Shown here piece after piece: positions 34,713 to 43,486 of a stretch of DNA of 64,000 nucleotides. Below the pieces are notes generated by a model. That model had not been told where the DNA came from and searched no databases. It saw only the letters and a list, made by a program, of their open reading frames with translations. Position numbers and translations under genes: made by a program. Source of the DNA: Paenibacillus sp. 1011MAR3C5 (GTDB lineage Bacteria; Bacillota; Bacilli; Paenibacillales; Paenibacillaceae); the NCBI RefSeq assembly GCF_003591485.1, contig NZ_QZCF01000003.1, positions 620,001 through 684,000 on the forward strand, given 5' to 3'. Position 1 is the first letter of the stretch. Each line of letters opens with the position of its first letter.

Positions 34713-35566
34713 AACTCGGTATTAGCACATACAGCTTGTATAAAGCATTCGCAGCAGGAGAGCTGAGCCTGACTGGCATGATCGAGCATATTGCAAGCAT
34801 CGGGGCGGAGCATGCGGAGATTGTGCCGCTGGGCTTCTCCTTGGTTGAGAATCCTGAGCTAATTGATGACATTAAGAACGCCGCGAAACAACATGGCATC
34901 GAGCTGTCCAATTATGCGATCGGGGCGAACTTCGCCGGCCTTGAAGGCGAGGCGTATGAGAATGAGATCGCTCGTGTGAAGCGCGAGGTAGACGTCTGCG
35001 CGGCGCTCGGCATTAAGCTGATGCGTCACGATGTGGCCTCCTCCCAGGATCTGTCTATCGGCAACTTCCTGTCTCAGCTGCCGCGCCTGGCGGATGCATG
35101 CCGTGAAATCGCGGATTATGCGAAGCCGCTTGGCATTACGACAAGCGTAGAGAATCATGGCTTCTTCATCCAGCACAGTGATCGAGTTCAAGCTCTCGTG
35201 CAAGCGGTGGGACGCGACAACTACCGGACAACACTGGACGTCGGCAATTTCCTGTGCGCGGATGAAGATTCGGCGACGGCGGTCGCCAATAATGTGAAGC
35301 TGGCTTCCATGGTTCATGTGAAGGACTTCTATGTCCGTCCTTCCTATCGCTATCCAGGTGAGGGCTGGTTCAAGTCCTCCTCGGGCAATTGGCTGCGCGG
35401 CGCGATTGTCGGCCAAGGGGATATCGATATGCCGCATGTGCTTCGCATCGTGAAGGAGAGCGGCTACGACGGCTACATCTCAATCGAATTCGAAGGCATG
35501 GAGGACTGCTTCGAAGGAACAAAGATGGGCTTCAACTATGTGAAGAAGCTCTGGGCGGAGATGTAA
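34709..35566 (+). CDS. sugar phosphate isomerase/epimerase family (AP endonuclease 2-type TIM barrel), first
   Basis: Protein of 285 residues with the xylose isomerase-like TIM barrel. Metal-ligand positions appear in SVENHG (Glu), TTLDVGNF (Asp), MVHVKDF (His/Asp) and YISIEFEG (Glu). ATG 34709 overlaps the stop of the oxidoreductase. Members catalyse isomerisation, epimerisation or dehydration of sugars and inositol derivatives. Followed by a second protein of the same superfamily, so the operon probably processes a product of the oxidoreductase in two steps. Confidence 0.9.
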   Translation: MKLGISTYSLYKAFAAGELSLTGMIEHIASIGAEHAEIVPLGFSLVENPELIDDIKNAAKQHGIELSNYAIGANFAGLEGEAYENEIARVKREVDVCAALGIKLMRHDVASSQDLSIGNFLSQLPRLADACREIADYAKPLGITTSVENHGFFIQHSDRVQALVQAVGRDNYRTTLDVGNFLCADEDSATAVANNVKLASMVHVKDFYVRPSYRYPGEGWFKSSSGNWLRGAIVGQGDIDMPHVLRIVKESGYDGYISIEFEGMEDCFEGTKMGFNYVKKLWAEM

Positions 35567-35640
35567 AGCCGCGGGGTTTGATCAGAAGCGCGAACAGAAC
35601 GGGAATGGGCTTAAACAATATTCGTGAGGAGTTGATAGAT

Positions 35641-36531
35641 GTGGCAGCGCCAATCATAACGAATAAAATCGGTGTTATCGTAGACAGCTTTCACGTTGGC
35701 GTGAAGGAAGGTCTGGTGAAGGCCAGCAAGGTCGGCGCGGACGGTGTGCAGATCTATGCGGTGAAAGGCGAGATGGACCCGGCGAATCTCTCCCCTGCAG
35801 CGAGGAAGGAATGGAAGTCATATATCGAATCGCTAGGCTTGGAGATATCGGCTCTTGTAGGCGATCTGGGCGGACATGGCTTCCAGGACCCCGCGCAAAA
35901 TCGGGAGAAGATCGAGAAGTCCAAGCGTATTATGGAGCTGGGCCTGGAGCTCGGGACCAACATTGTGACGACGCATATCGGCATTGTGCCGGCTGACCGC
36001 AACAGCCGCGTGTACGAGACCATGCATGTGGCGTGCGAGGAACTGAGCCGCTTCGCCAGCGAGAACAACGCCTTCTTCGCGATTGAGACAGGGCCGGAAA
36101 CATCCGCTCACCTGAAGTCGTTCCTGGACGGCCTTGGCACGAAGGGCGTATCCGTCAACCTCGACCCGGCGAACATGGTCATGGTGACGGGAGACGATCC
36201 CGTGCAAGGCGTCTATAATCTGAAGGATTATATCGTGCATACGCATGCGAAGGACGGCATCAAGCTCGGCCATATCGACCCGCGAGATGTCTATGGCGAT
36301 TACGGCTACGAAGTGGAGCTCGATCATGAGAAGATCGCCGTAATGGCGGAGTCTGGATCGGCTTTCCGTGAAGTGCCGCTAGGTGAAGGCGGCGTGGATT
36401 GGAACGGTTACTTGAAGGCGCTGAATGATATCGGCTACAAAGGCTATCTCACGATCGAGCGTGAGGTAGGCACCAATCCGGAAGTTGATATTCAGCTGGC
36501 CGTTGATTTTTTGAAGAAGTTCAGAGGGTAA
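35641..36531 (+). CDS. sugar phosphate isomerase/epimerase family TIM barrel, second
   Basis: Protein of 296 residues, same superfamily as the preceding gene but only distantly alike. Likely metal ligands sit in FAIETGPE (Glu), VNLDPANM (Asp), HTHAKDG (His) and LTIEREVG (Glu). GTG 35641 is chosen because GAGGAG lies nine bases upstream; the ATG at 35605 would add twelve residues but has only a weak ribosome site. A terminator follows directly, so this ends the operon. Confidence 0.88.
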   Translation: MAAPIITNKIGVIVDSFHVGVKEGLVKASKVGADGVQIYAVKGEMDPANLSPAARKEWKSYIESLGLEISALVGDLGGHGFQDPAQNREKIEKSKRIMELGLELGTNIVTTHIGIVPADRNSRVYETMHVACEELSRFASENNAFFAIETGPETSAHLKSFLDGLGTKGVSVNLDPANMVMVTGDDPVQGVYNLKDYIVHTHAKDGIKLGHIDPRDVYGDYGYEVELDHEKIAVMAESGSAFREVPLGEGGVDWNGYLKALNDIGYKGYLTIEREVGTNPEVDIQLAVDFLKKFRG

Positions 36532-36537
36532 TAGAGG

Positions 36538-36567
36538 AGGAGCGTCTTATAGGCGCTCCTTTATTAT
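36538..36567 (+). terminator. intrinsic terminator after the isomerase operon
   Basis: AGGAGCG / CGCTCCT (7 pairs) with a nine-base loop, followed by TTATTATTT, seven bases after the stop codon. Confidence 0.65.
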
Positions 36568-36647
36568 TTGCTATAGCGCGAAACGCCTCGAATCCTGTAA
36601 GATAGTGTCATGTGATTTTTTCCATTTTCGGGAAGGGGTATTTAAGA

Positions 36648-38369
36648 TTGAATCGATTGTTGACCAGAATGGTGTTGTTTTTCTCGTGCTTGATTATCGC
36701 GGCGGTTGCGGTGCTTGGGATTACGATCTACCGCTCATCCATGAGTCTGGTGGAGAATTCGCTTGGCGCACAGGCACAGATCGTGGCGGAGAGTGCTGCC
36801 TCGTTAATTGATAAAGAGAAATATGCGGAAATATCGGTAGAGGCAGGAGAAACGGCATATTATCAGGAGCTTCGTGTACAACTGAATCAAATGAGGGAAA
36901 CGAATGGATTGAAATATTTGTATACGCTTGCACGGGGTGAAGAGAACGGCGAGGCTTATTATTACTATATGGTAGACGGAGCTCCCGAGGATGTAGCTGA
37001 GGATGACTTCTCTCCCCTAGGCACGCGGGAGGAGAATGGCTATGCCGGAATGATCCAGGCTTTCTCTAAAGGTCGCCCGGTAGTGGGAGAACTAACTAAC
37101 GATAACGAATATGGGGCGACGATAACGGCCTACGTCCCGCTGAAGAATAGCGCGGGCGAAATGACAGGCGTCATGGGAGCGGACTTCGACGCTACGAATG
37201 TCTATGCGCTTATGTCTGATAATACGAGAACGACGTTGTGGGTAGCATTCGGCATCGTGTTGGCGGGAATCGCGCTCGTTGTTGCTTTGGCCAGCTATCT
37301 GACCAGGCCGCTGAATCAATTGACGAATCAGGTGGCTAAGGTAAGGGAAGGCGATATGACGGTAGATATCTCGATTCATCGCAAGGATGAGATTGGGAAT
37401 TTGGCGAATACGTTCCAGCAACTCGTATCCAACACGAGATCTGTGATCCGAAGCATGAGGGATAATTCGGAGCGCCTGCTCTCGGCATCAGAGGATGTAT
37501 CGCAGCATGCCCGGTCCACGACGGAGGCGAGCCGGCATATTGCTGCGAGTATCCAAGAGGCAACCGGCGGCGCTCATATCCAGGTGAACCGGGCGGCTGA
37601 TATGACGAAGGCGGTCGAGGGGATGACCCGCAGCATGCTTCGCATCACGGAGTCGGGCTCAATCGTGTCGGAAGTGGCGCAGGAGACAAAGGATCATTCT
37701 GATAGAGGAAATGCGCTGATTGGGCAAGCGATGTCGGAGATGGAGGCGATCGGCGAAGCGGCTGAAACGATGCTTGCCGCGACGAAAGAACTGGAGAGCA
37801 GATCGGATGAGATCGGCGAGATTACGACGATGATGTCCGATATCGCGGAGCAGACGAATCTGCTGGCGTTGAATGCGGCTATCGAGGCGGCGCATGCCGG
37901 AGAGAACGGTCGGGGCTTTGCGGTGGTAGCGGAGCAGGTGCGCAAGCTTGCGGCGCAGTCTCAAGCCTTTGCGGTTCAAATCGCAGAGCTGATCTCGAAG
38001 ACACAGGAGCAGACGGCTCGCCTCTCCGCAGGGATGGAGGGCAATGCGGATAAGGTGCATGCGGGACTTGTCAGCGTACGGGAAGCGGGCAACACCTTCA
38101 GCTTCATCGTGCAAGGACTTGAGCAGGTTCATGCGCAGCTTCTGGAAGTATCGTCAGCTTCGCAGGAAGTGTCGGCGGAGTCGGAGGAGGTCGCAGCATC
38201 CGTTGAGGAGATGGAGCAGATCTCACGGCAAGCGGCGCAGCACTTTGAAGGCATTGCGAGCAATTCCACTACGCAGATTGTGTCGATGGACGAAGTGACC
38301 GCATCTGCGGAATCTCTTAAGCTCATGTCCAATCAGCTGACCTCGTTGAATAAACGATTTATTGTATAG
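36648..38369 (+). CDS. methyl-accepting chemotaxis protein
   Basis: Membrane chemoreceptor of 573 residues. Two membrane helices (about 8-30 and 195-218) enclose an extracytoplasmic sensor with a single-Cache-like pattern; a HAMP domain (about 218-270) and a long coiled-coil signalling domain follow, with the invariant hairpin tip [24 protein letters not shown] spanning the CheA/CheW contact. TTG 36648 is preferred since GGAAGGGG precedes it by nine bases; a GTG at 36612 would also be in frame. No CheR methylation pentapeptide is seen at the C terminus. Monocistronic, with a strong terminator. Confidence 0.93.
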   Translation: MNRLLTRMVLFFSCLIIAAVAVLGITIYRSSMSLVENSLGAQAQIVAESAASLIDKEKYAEISVEAGETAYYQELRVQLNQMRETNGLKYLYTLARGEENGEAYYYYMVDGAPEDVAEDDFSPLGTREENGYAGMIQAFSKGRPVVGELTNDNEYGATITAYVPLKNSAGEMTGVMGADFDATNVYALMSDNTRTTLWVAFGIVLAGIALVVALASYLTRPLNQLTNQVAKVREGDMTVDISIHRKDEIGNLANTFQQLVSNTRSVIRSMRDNSERLLSASEDVSQHARSTTEASRHIAASIQEATGGAHIQVNRAADMTKAVEGMTRSMLRITESGSIVSEVAQETKDHSDRGNALIGQAMSEMEAIGEAAETMLAATKELESRSDEIGEITTMMSDIAEQTNLLALNAAIEAAHAGENGRGFAVVAEQVRKLAAQSQAFAVQIAELISKTQEQTARLSAGMEGNADKVHAGLVSVREAGNTFSFIVQGLEQVHAQLLEVSSASQEVSAESEEVAASVEEMEQISRQAAQHFEGIASNSTTQIVSMDEVTASAESLKLMSNQLTSLNKRFIV

Positions 38370-38385
38370 CCTGAAAAGTAATGCC

Positions 38386-38421
38386 ATGCGGCGGCCTCTC
38401 GAGGGCTGCTGCATTTTTTTT
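38386..38421 (+). terminator. intrinsic terminator after the chemoreceptor
   Basis: Twelve-pair stem ATGCGGCGGCCT / GGGCTGCTGCAT including three G-T pairs, loop CTCGA, followed by seven to eight T. Confidence 0.8.
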
Positions 38422-38558
38422 GCATTTAATTCGGTGTAAAGGTATAGGAATAAGGAGGACTTAAGGTTATAATCGGTAATAGTGTATAATCAATTCAAAT
38501 GGGCTGACGCGAGCGAATGGTCGCGAGGGGCCAAATCTATTCGTTAAGGAGTATGATC

Positions 38559-39491
38559 ATGGCAAAAACGCTTATTTTCGGGCACAAAAACCCGGACACG
38601 GACACAATTACTTCGGCTATCGCTTATGCGGAGCTGAAAAGCAAGCTTGGTGCGGACGTTGAAGCGGTTCGCCTCGGCGAAGTGAACGGCGAGACGCAAT
38701 ACGCGCTGAACTATTTCGGCATTGCGGCGCCGCGTCTGGTAGAGAACGTAGCGGACGAAGTGAAGGACGTTATTCTTGTCGATCATAACGAACGCCAGCA
38801 AAGCGCGAACGACATCGATAAAGTGCGTGTGGTTGAAGTCATTGATCATCACCGCATCGCTAACTTTGAGACGGCAGGCCCTCTGTACTTCCGTGCCGAG
38901 CCTGTTGGCTGCACAGCTACGATCCTGAACAAGCTGTACAAAGAAAACGGCGTTGCGATCCGCAAGGAAATCGCCGGCCTGATGCTATCCGCCATTATCT
39001 CGGATTCTCTTCTGTTCAAATCCCCGACTTGCACAGAGCAAGACGTGGCAGCAGCTCGCGAGCTGGCTGAGATCGCTGGCGTGGATGCGGATGCTTACGG
39101 ATTGGACATGCTTAAGGCAGGTGCCGATCTGAGTGACAAGACGATTGCGCAATTAATCACTCTGGATGCGAAGGAATTCGCAATGGGCAGCTACAAAGTG
39201 GAAATCGCACAGGTGAACGCGGTTGATACAAACGATGTGCTGAACCGTCAAGCAGAGCTAGAGAGCGCGCTGAACGAGATTATCTCGGCGAAAGGCCTTG
39301 ACCTGTTCGTGCTTGTCGTAACGGACATCCTGAACAATGACTCTATCGCGCTGGCGCTTGGAAGCAAAGCGGACGCGGTTGAGAAAGCCTATAACGTATC
39401 GCTCGAAAACAACAAAGCGCTGCTGAAAGGCGTTGTATCGCGCAAATCGCAGATCGTTCCGGTTCTGACGGAAACGCTGAGCGCGCTGTAA
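38559..39491 (+). CDS. ppaC: manganese-dependent inorganic pyrophosphatase (family II)
   Basis: Hydrolyses pyrophosphate to two phosphates, pulling biosynthetic reactions forward. DHH-superfamily protein of 310 residues, the normal family size: GHKNPDTDT (His9, Asp13, Asp15), LVDHNE, the DHH-type VIDHHRI block and a C-terminal DHHA2 domain ending in the substrate-binding SRKSQIVP (Arg, Lys). ATG 38559 lies seven bases after AAGGAG; an ATG two codons earlier is too close to that site. A -10 TATAAT is seen at 38485-38490. Single-gene unit with its own terminator. Confidence 0.96.
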   Translation: MAKTLIFGHKNPDTDTITSAIAYAELKSKLGADVEAVRLGEVNGETQYALNYFGIAAPRLVENVADEVKDVILVDHNERQQSANDIDKVRVVEVIDHHRIANFETAGPLYFRAEPVGCTATILNKLYKENGVAIRKEIAGLMLSAIISDSLLFKSPTCTEQDVAAARELAEIAGVDADAYGLDMLKAGADLSDKTIAQLITLDAKEFAMGSYKVEIAQVNAVDTNDVLNRQAELESALNEIISAKGLDLFVLVVTDILNNDSIALALGSKADAVEKAYNVSLENNKALLKGVVSRKSQIVPVLTETLSAL

Positions 39492-39519
39492 GAGAGGCGT
39501 ACGCTACATTCGTATGAGG

Positions 39520-39558
39520 CAGTCCTTAGCTTCTTCATGAAGCTTTGGACTGTTTTTT
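39520..39558 (+). terminator. intrinsic terminator after ppaC
   Basis: CAGTCCTTAGCTTC / GAAGCTTTGGACTG, 12 of 14 pairs, loop TTCAT, followed by six T. Confidence 0.8.
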
Positions 39559-39611
39559 GCGTTATACTTGTAGGTGCAGTTGATGCAGAAGCAAGTTCAG
39601 GAGGATAGGTT

Positions 39612-39911
39612 ATGTTCGAAATTAGAGAATACACCATTGAACGGATGAAGGACCCGTTTGGCATCTTGTCCGGGGAGCGCTATGAGCTGCTGCTGGAGCT
39701 TGAGGTCGATGAAGAAGACGAGCTTTATTCGGAAGAGGGCATAAGGCTGCGTGTCGTTTATGTGAAGGAGCATGAAGCTTCGCGAATTGTAAAGTATGAA
39801 TTCCTGAATGCGGCCAAAGGCTCGTACATCGATATGGAAATGACAGAGGAAGAAGAACAATTCGTCGATGCCTTTTGCAAGGAACAAGTTGCCCTGCCGA
39901 TCGAGGACTAG
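39612..39911 (+). CDS. DUF6509-like small acidic protein
   Basis: Cytoplasmic protein of 99 residues, highly acidic, beginning FEIREYTIERMKDPFGILSGERYE and continuing with a DEEDELYSEEG block, which matches the DUF6509 family of Bacillales. AGGAGGAT precedes ATG 39612. No function is known for the family. It stands alone between the pyrophosphatase terminator and the dehydrogenase gene. Confidence 0.8.
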   Translation: MFEIREYTIERMKDPFGILSGERYELLLELEVDEEDELYSEEGIRLRVVYVKEHEASRIVKYEFLNAAKGSYIDMEMTEEEEQFVDAFCKEQVALPIED

Positions 39912-40017
39912 GTTCGGGCCGGAGTTTGTTATGAGCCGCGTCTCTCCCGCATAAAGTTCAAGAAGAGCCCTTTACACGTGATGTGAAGTGTACCTTATGC
40001 CTAAGGGGGAGATGACT

Positions 40018-41565
40018 GTGCGGGAACCGTTTCGGAACGAGCCGTTTACCGATTTCACACAAAGCGATGCGATTGCCGAATTTCAGGCTGCGCTGCGGAC
40101 TGTTGAATCTCAGCTTGGCCGCGAATATCTTCTGAAGATTGGCTCCGATTTCGTGGAAACGACGACAAAACGGAAGTCGATCAACCCTGCTGAGATTAAA
40201 CAGACGATCGGGACGGTCTCGCAGGCCGACGCGGAGCATGTGCATCGGGCTATGCTGGCTGCCGCTGCCGCGTTCGAGCAGTGGAAGCGGGTAGACCCGC
40301 CGGCAAGGGCGCGCGTCCTGTATAAGGCCGCAGCCATACTAAGGCGCAGAAAACACGAGTTTTCCGCATGGCTCGTCTACGAAGCGGGCAAGTCGTGGGC
40401 GGAGGCGGACGGAGATACGGCAGAAGCGATTGATTTCATGGAATATTACGGAAGAGAGATGGAGCGATTGTCCGAGCGGCAACCGCTTATTCCGCTTTCT
40501 GGCGAAGATAATGAGCTCCTTTACATTCCGCTTGGTGTGGGCATCGTCATTCCGCCATGGAATTTTCCGTTGGCTATCATGGCGGGCATGACGATGGCAG
40601 CTGTAGTTGCTGGCAATACGGTGGTGCTGAAGCCAGCTAGCCCAACCGCGGTCATTGCGGCAAAATTCGTGGAACTGCTGGAGGAGGCAGGCTTGCCTGA
40701 TGGCGTCGTGAACTATTTGCCCGGTGCGGGAGGAGAGATTGGCGACTATCTGGTGGAGCATTCGCTTACGAGGTTTATCTGCTTTACCGGCTCCAGGGAG
40801 GTCGGAGTCCGCATCAATGAGCGGGCAGCCGCCGCCAAAGGAGATCAGCGATGGATCAAGCGTGTGATTGCGGAGATGGGCGGCAAGGATACCATTATCG
40901 TCTCCGAAGATGCGGATCTGGATCTGGCGGCGGAAGCGATCACTGCGTCGGCATTTGGCTATTCCGGGCAGAAGTGCTCCGCATGCTCGCGAGCCGTTGT
41001 GGAGGAATCGGTTTATGAAGCTGTTTTGGAAAAAGTGGTGGAGCGCACGCAGGCGCTCGTTATGGGCAATCCCGCAGAGTTATCTACAATGATCGGGCCT
41101 GTCATCGACGAGAGGGCCTATATGAATATTTTGAAATATATCAGTATCGGAAAATCGGAAGGGACATTAGTGCTAGGAGGACAGAAGGGAAGCAGCTCCG
41201 GTTATTTTATTGAGCCGACGATAATAGGGGACGTAGCGCCCTATGCGCAGATTGCGCAGGAGGAGATATTTGGACCGGTGCTCGCCTTCATCAAGGCCGC
41301 TAATTTTGATGCGGCGCTTGATATTGCGAACAATACGGAATACGGCTTGACAGGAGCGGTCATCTCGCGGGACCGCGCCAAGCTGGAGCAGGCCCGGGAT
41401 CAGTTCCATGTCGGCAACCTGTACTTCAACCGCAAATGTACGGGCGCTCTTGTCGGCGTCCATCCCTTCGGCGGCTTCAATATGTCAGGCACCGACTCCA
41501 AGGCGGGCGGCAGAGATTACTTGCTGCTGCTGACGCAAGCCAAAGTAATAGCGGAACGTTTCTAG
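40018..41565 (+). CDS. rocA: 1-pyrroline-5-carboxylate dehydrogenase (L-glutamate gamma-semialdehyde dehydrogenase)
   Basis: NAD-dependent aldehyde dehydrogenase that makes glutamate from glutamate gamma-semialdehyde in proline and arginine breakdown. Catalytic Cys320 in [10 protein letters not shown] and general base Glu286 in IAEMGGKD are present, as are PWNFPLAI and FTGSREVG. The start [11 protein letters not shown] and the resulting 515 residues agree with Bacillus RocA. GTG 40018 sits six bases after AGGGGGAG; ATG 40012 and 39997 are in frame, but 40012 is too near that site. No proline dehydrogenase gene is adjacent. Its end overlaps the convergent DUF457 gene by four bases. Confidence 0.92.
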   Translation: MREPFRNEPFTDFTQSDAIAEFQAALRTVESQLGREYLLKIGSDFVETTTKRKSINPAEIKQTIGTVSQADAEHVHRAMLAAAAAFEQWKRVDPPARARVLYKAAAILRRRKHEFSAWLVYEAGKSWAEADGDTAEAIDFMEYYGREMERLSERQPLIPLSGEDNELLYIPLGVGIVIPPWNFPLAIMAGMTMAAVVAGNTVVLKPASPTAVIAAKFVELLEEAGLPDGVVNYLPGAGGEIGDYLVEHSLTRFICFTGSREVGVRINERAAAAKGDQRWIKRVIAEMGGKDTIIVSEDADLDLAAEAITASAFGYSGQKCSACSRAVVEESVYEAVLEKVVERTQALVMGNPAELSTMIGPVIDERAYMNILKYISIGKSEGTLVLGGQKGSSSGYFIEPTIIGDVAPYAQIAQEEIFGPVLAFIKAANFDAALDIANNTEYGLTGAVISRDRAKLEQARDQFHVGNLYFNRKCTGALVGVHPFGGFNMSGTDSKAGGRDYLLLLTQAKVIAERF

Positions 41566-42206
41566 AGCTTCAGCTTGAAGGACTTCTTCGTTAGCGGATA
41601 CAGCCACTTCACGCCGCTTGGCGTGAGGGTGTCCGCTGCAAGATGAGACAAGTATCCCAGCATGGCGGTGACGGCAATACCATCCAAATTCAAGTATTGT
41701 TCGAGTCCGAGTCCCAGCCACCACCATATCGGCAGAAGCCAGATCGTATGCGTCATGCCGCGATGCTTCAGCCATGGCGCGATGATGACGAATACACCAA
41801 GCCCGATCAGCCATAGCTCCTCCATGGTCGTGCCAAGCGATACGAGATAGAGACCAACTGCGCTGACGAGCGCGTTGCGGATCGCGCCTTGCTTCATCGT
41901 CAGCCCGATTAATACGGCAGCGAGGCTTCCGCCAGCTGCCAAAGGCGAGATAGGTTTGCCGGTCAGCCATAAAAAAAGAATGATGCCAAGATACAGAATG
42001 CCGCCCCAAAGCGCGAGCTCTCTGATCTTCTTGCTAGCTTTCGTAATCTTGCTGCTCAGGATGCTCGGGCCGTCCAGGTCAGGGCATAACGCGGAGAATG
42101 CCGCGATGCCGATATACATATGACTCTCCGACAAGTCGGACGAATAGAAGGCCGCAGCTCCTGCGCCGACAACTGCTCCGATTGCCAGATGGGTTTTTCC
42201 TCTCAT
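41562..42206 (-). CDS. DUF457 / YdjM-family membrane-bound metal-dependent hydrolase
   Basis: Integral membrane protein of 214 residues with about five helices. The family's metal-binding pattern is visible: THLAIG at residue 5, [18 protein letters not shown] and [19 protein letters not shown]. YdjM in E. coli is an SOS-regulated relative, but the reaction is unknown for the family. ATG 42206 with GGAGG just upstream; the in-frame start at 42305 lacks one and would add polar residues before the conserved start. Probably follows the 53-residue small gene on the same strand. Confidence 0.88.
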   Translation of the reverse strand: MRGKTHLAIGAVVGAGAAAFYSSDLSESHMYIGIAAFSALCPDLDGPSILSSKITKASKKIRELALWGGILYLGIILFLWLTGKPISPLAAGGSLAAVLIGLTMKQGAIRNALVSAVGLYLVSLGTTMEELWLIGLGVFVIIAPWLKHRGMTHTIWLLPIWWWLGLGLEQYLNLDGIAVTAMLGYLSHLAADTLTPSGVKWLYPLTKKSFKLKL

Positions 42207-42351
42207 GAAACCTCCAGTAGTTCGTTCTTGATGATAGGCAATAATGATGCCTGAAGTGGATTGGATATGCGTTCGGTGAACAAGGGATGAACAACTTGAT
42301 TCCAATCCGTATAGGATGTTGGACGATAGAATTCCGACCCTCTACAGGTTA

Positions 42352-42513
42352 CTAGAGATGCTCCTTATTCACCTGTTCGTTGCGCACCATTTGCTCAAGC
42401 TTCTCAACGAGCTGTTCGTGAACAGGGTCTCTTTTGCGCAGGCCCCAAAAGGACTTTCTTTTTTCAGATTTAAGCAGCTTCAATAAATACAGTTTTTCCT
42501 TAAGCGTTAACAT
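42352..42513 (-). CDS. small basic/amphipathic protein, 53 residues
   Basis: A short frame encoding a helical, highly charged protein: LTLKEKLYLLKLLKSEKRK, then FWGLRKRDPVHEQLVEKLEQMVRNEQV. GAGGAGG lies 12 bases before the ATG. No membrane segment or known domain. The regular hydrophobic-charged pattern and ribosome site argue for a real gene. Upstream of the DUF457 gene on the same strand. Function unknown. Confidence 0.6.
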   Translation of the reverse strand: MLTLKEKLYLLKLLKSEKRKSFWGLRKRDPVHEQLVEKLEQMVRNEQVNKEHL

Positions 42514-42708
42514 AATAAGGCCAGCCTCCTCTCGTCGTTTCCTTATGTTCGCTCGCAGGTTAACCTTGTTATATTATAGTTGATTCCGGCTTCCGATGAA
42601 ATATTCGAGCGCTTCGAGCGGCGGTCTGCTTGCGCTTATAGTGGCAGTGTTGAAAACCTAATGCTATAATGGGGGCAATCATTTAGATCAGATGTGGTGG
42701 GATGCCGG

Positions 42709-43077
42709 ATGGAAAATGGAATTGCGTCAGCAGCATGCGATGATACATGCGCTGGTACGGAAGCGGATATTGGTATCGTCAAGGAGAAGCTGGTTGACGA
42801 TTCGACAGCGATAGAGCTGGCGGATTTATTCAAGGCGCTTGGCGATCCGACACGCATACGGATCATTCATGCGCTGCTCCAGTCTGAGCTGTGCGTGCAT
42901 GATCTGACGGAGGTTCTGGGGATGGGGCAATCCGCCATATCCCATCAGCTGCGGCTGCTGCGCAATATGCGTATCGTGAAGCGCCGCAAGGTCGGCAAGA
43001 CCGTCTTCTATTCACTCGATGACGATCATGTGGAGCAATTGATTGTTCTAACGCTTCAGCATTTGAAGCATGAGTAG
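42709..43077 (+). CDS. ArsR/SmtB-family metal-responsive repressor (CzrA-like)
   Basis: Winged-helix repressor of 122 residues (core ALGDPTRIRIIHALL, HDLTEVLGMGQSAISHQLRLLRNMRIVKRRKVGKTVFYSL). The last helix has the CzrA/SmtB alpha-5 zinc site at exact spacing: Asp-x-His, then His eleven residues later and His three further on (DDHVEQLIVLTLQHLKH). An ELCVHDL near alpha-3 resembles ELCVCDL of CadC but lacks the second Cys. It should release DNA on zinc or cobalt. ATG 42709 chosen on homology to the N-terminal length; a GTG at 42694 is in frame. A metal exporter with a matching operator lies downstream. Confidence 0.92.
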   Translation: MENGIASAACDDTCAGTEADIGIVKEKLVDDSTAIELADLFKALGDPTRIRIIHALLQSELCVHDLTEVLGMGQSAISHQLRLLRNMRIVKRRKVGKTVFYSLDDDHVEQLIVLTLQHLKHE

Positions 43078-43111
43078 CTAACGGAAGTGTAATGGAAACA
43101 GGCCCGGAATA

Positions 43112-43161
43112 CCACGCGTATCACCAAACTCCTGAAAGGAGGCGGCGGCGCGTGGTTTTTT
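43112..43161 (+). terminator. intrinsic terminator after the metal repressor
   Basis: CCACGCG (43112-43118) pairs with CGCGTGG (43149-43155) and is followed by six T; a CTCC/GGAG hairpin sits within the loop. It separates the repressor from the exporter transcript. Confidence 0.7.
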
Positions 43162-43187
43162 GTATGCCATATAGCAAGGCTGATGGT

Positions 43188-43340
43188 ATGGTCTGGCTGT
43201 TAGGTGAGTTAGTGGAGGCAGACCATGTATACCGCCAGAGATTGGGTCCTCGAATGAGTGAGAACGATAATAAGGCCGGAGGATTTCGTGAACGGTATAA
43301 CCACCGTCCGGACGTAGGCCGGATTTAGCATGGGTCCTCT
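43188..43340 (+). other. structured non-coding segment upstream of the metal exporter promoter
   Basis: Between the repressor terminator and the exporter promoter there is no convincing gene but dense pairing potential: ATGGTCTG (43188-43195) with CAGACCAT (43219-43226); TATACCG (43228-43234) with CGGTATA (43293-43299); an imperfect closing helix of GAGGCAGACCATG (from 43215) with CATGGGTCCTC (to 43339); and a direct repeat TGGGTCCTC at 43245-43253 and 43331-43339. It could be a small RNA, an orphan leader or relic sequence. I could not match it to the NiCo or yybP-ykoY riboswitch classes. Confidence 0.3.
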
Positions 43341-43398
43341 AATAAATGCAAGGCGAATCGTTAGTATTGCCCCTGAAAAAGGAACTTTGAAACAACAG

Positions 43399-43449
43399 TT
43401 GCCAAGAGGAAAGGTATAACATATAATACATATGAGCATATATTCATAT
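43399..43449 (+). promoter_or_regulatory. metal exporter promoter with ArsR-type operator
   Basis: -35 TTGCCA (43399-43404), 17-bp spacer, -10 TATAAT (43422-43427). Immediately downstream, at 43430-43449, lies ATATGAGCATATATTCATAT, an imperfect 20-bp palindrome (8 of 10 positions per arm) of the form bound by CzrA/ArsR repressors. Covering the start site, it would block transcription until the repressor binds metal. Confidence 0.7.
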
Positions 43450-43486
43450 ATTAATTTAATGAACGGTCACAAGGGAGGAAATCGGT

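Noticed and set aside
43092..43328. 78-codon frame downstream of the metal repressor
   Set aside because: It starts in and runs through the repressor's terminator hairpin and T-run and has no ribosome site; the segment is better described as structured non-coding sequence.
43188..43340. NiCo or manganese riboswitch ahead of the CDF exporter
   Set aside because: The location is attractive, but I could not find the conserved junction motifs of either class, and the best promoter lies downstream of the segment.
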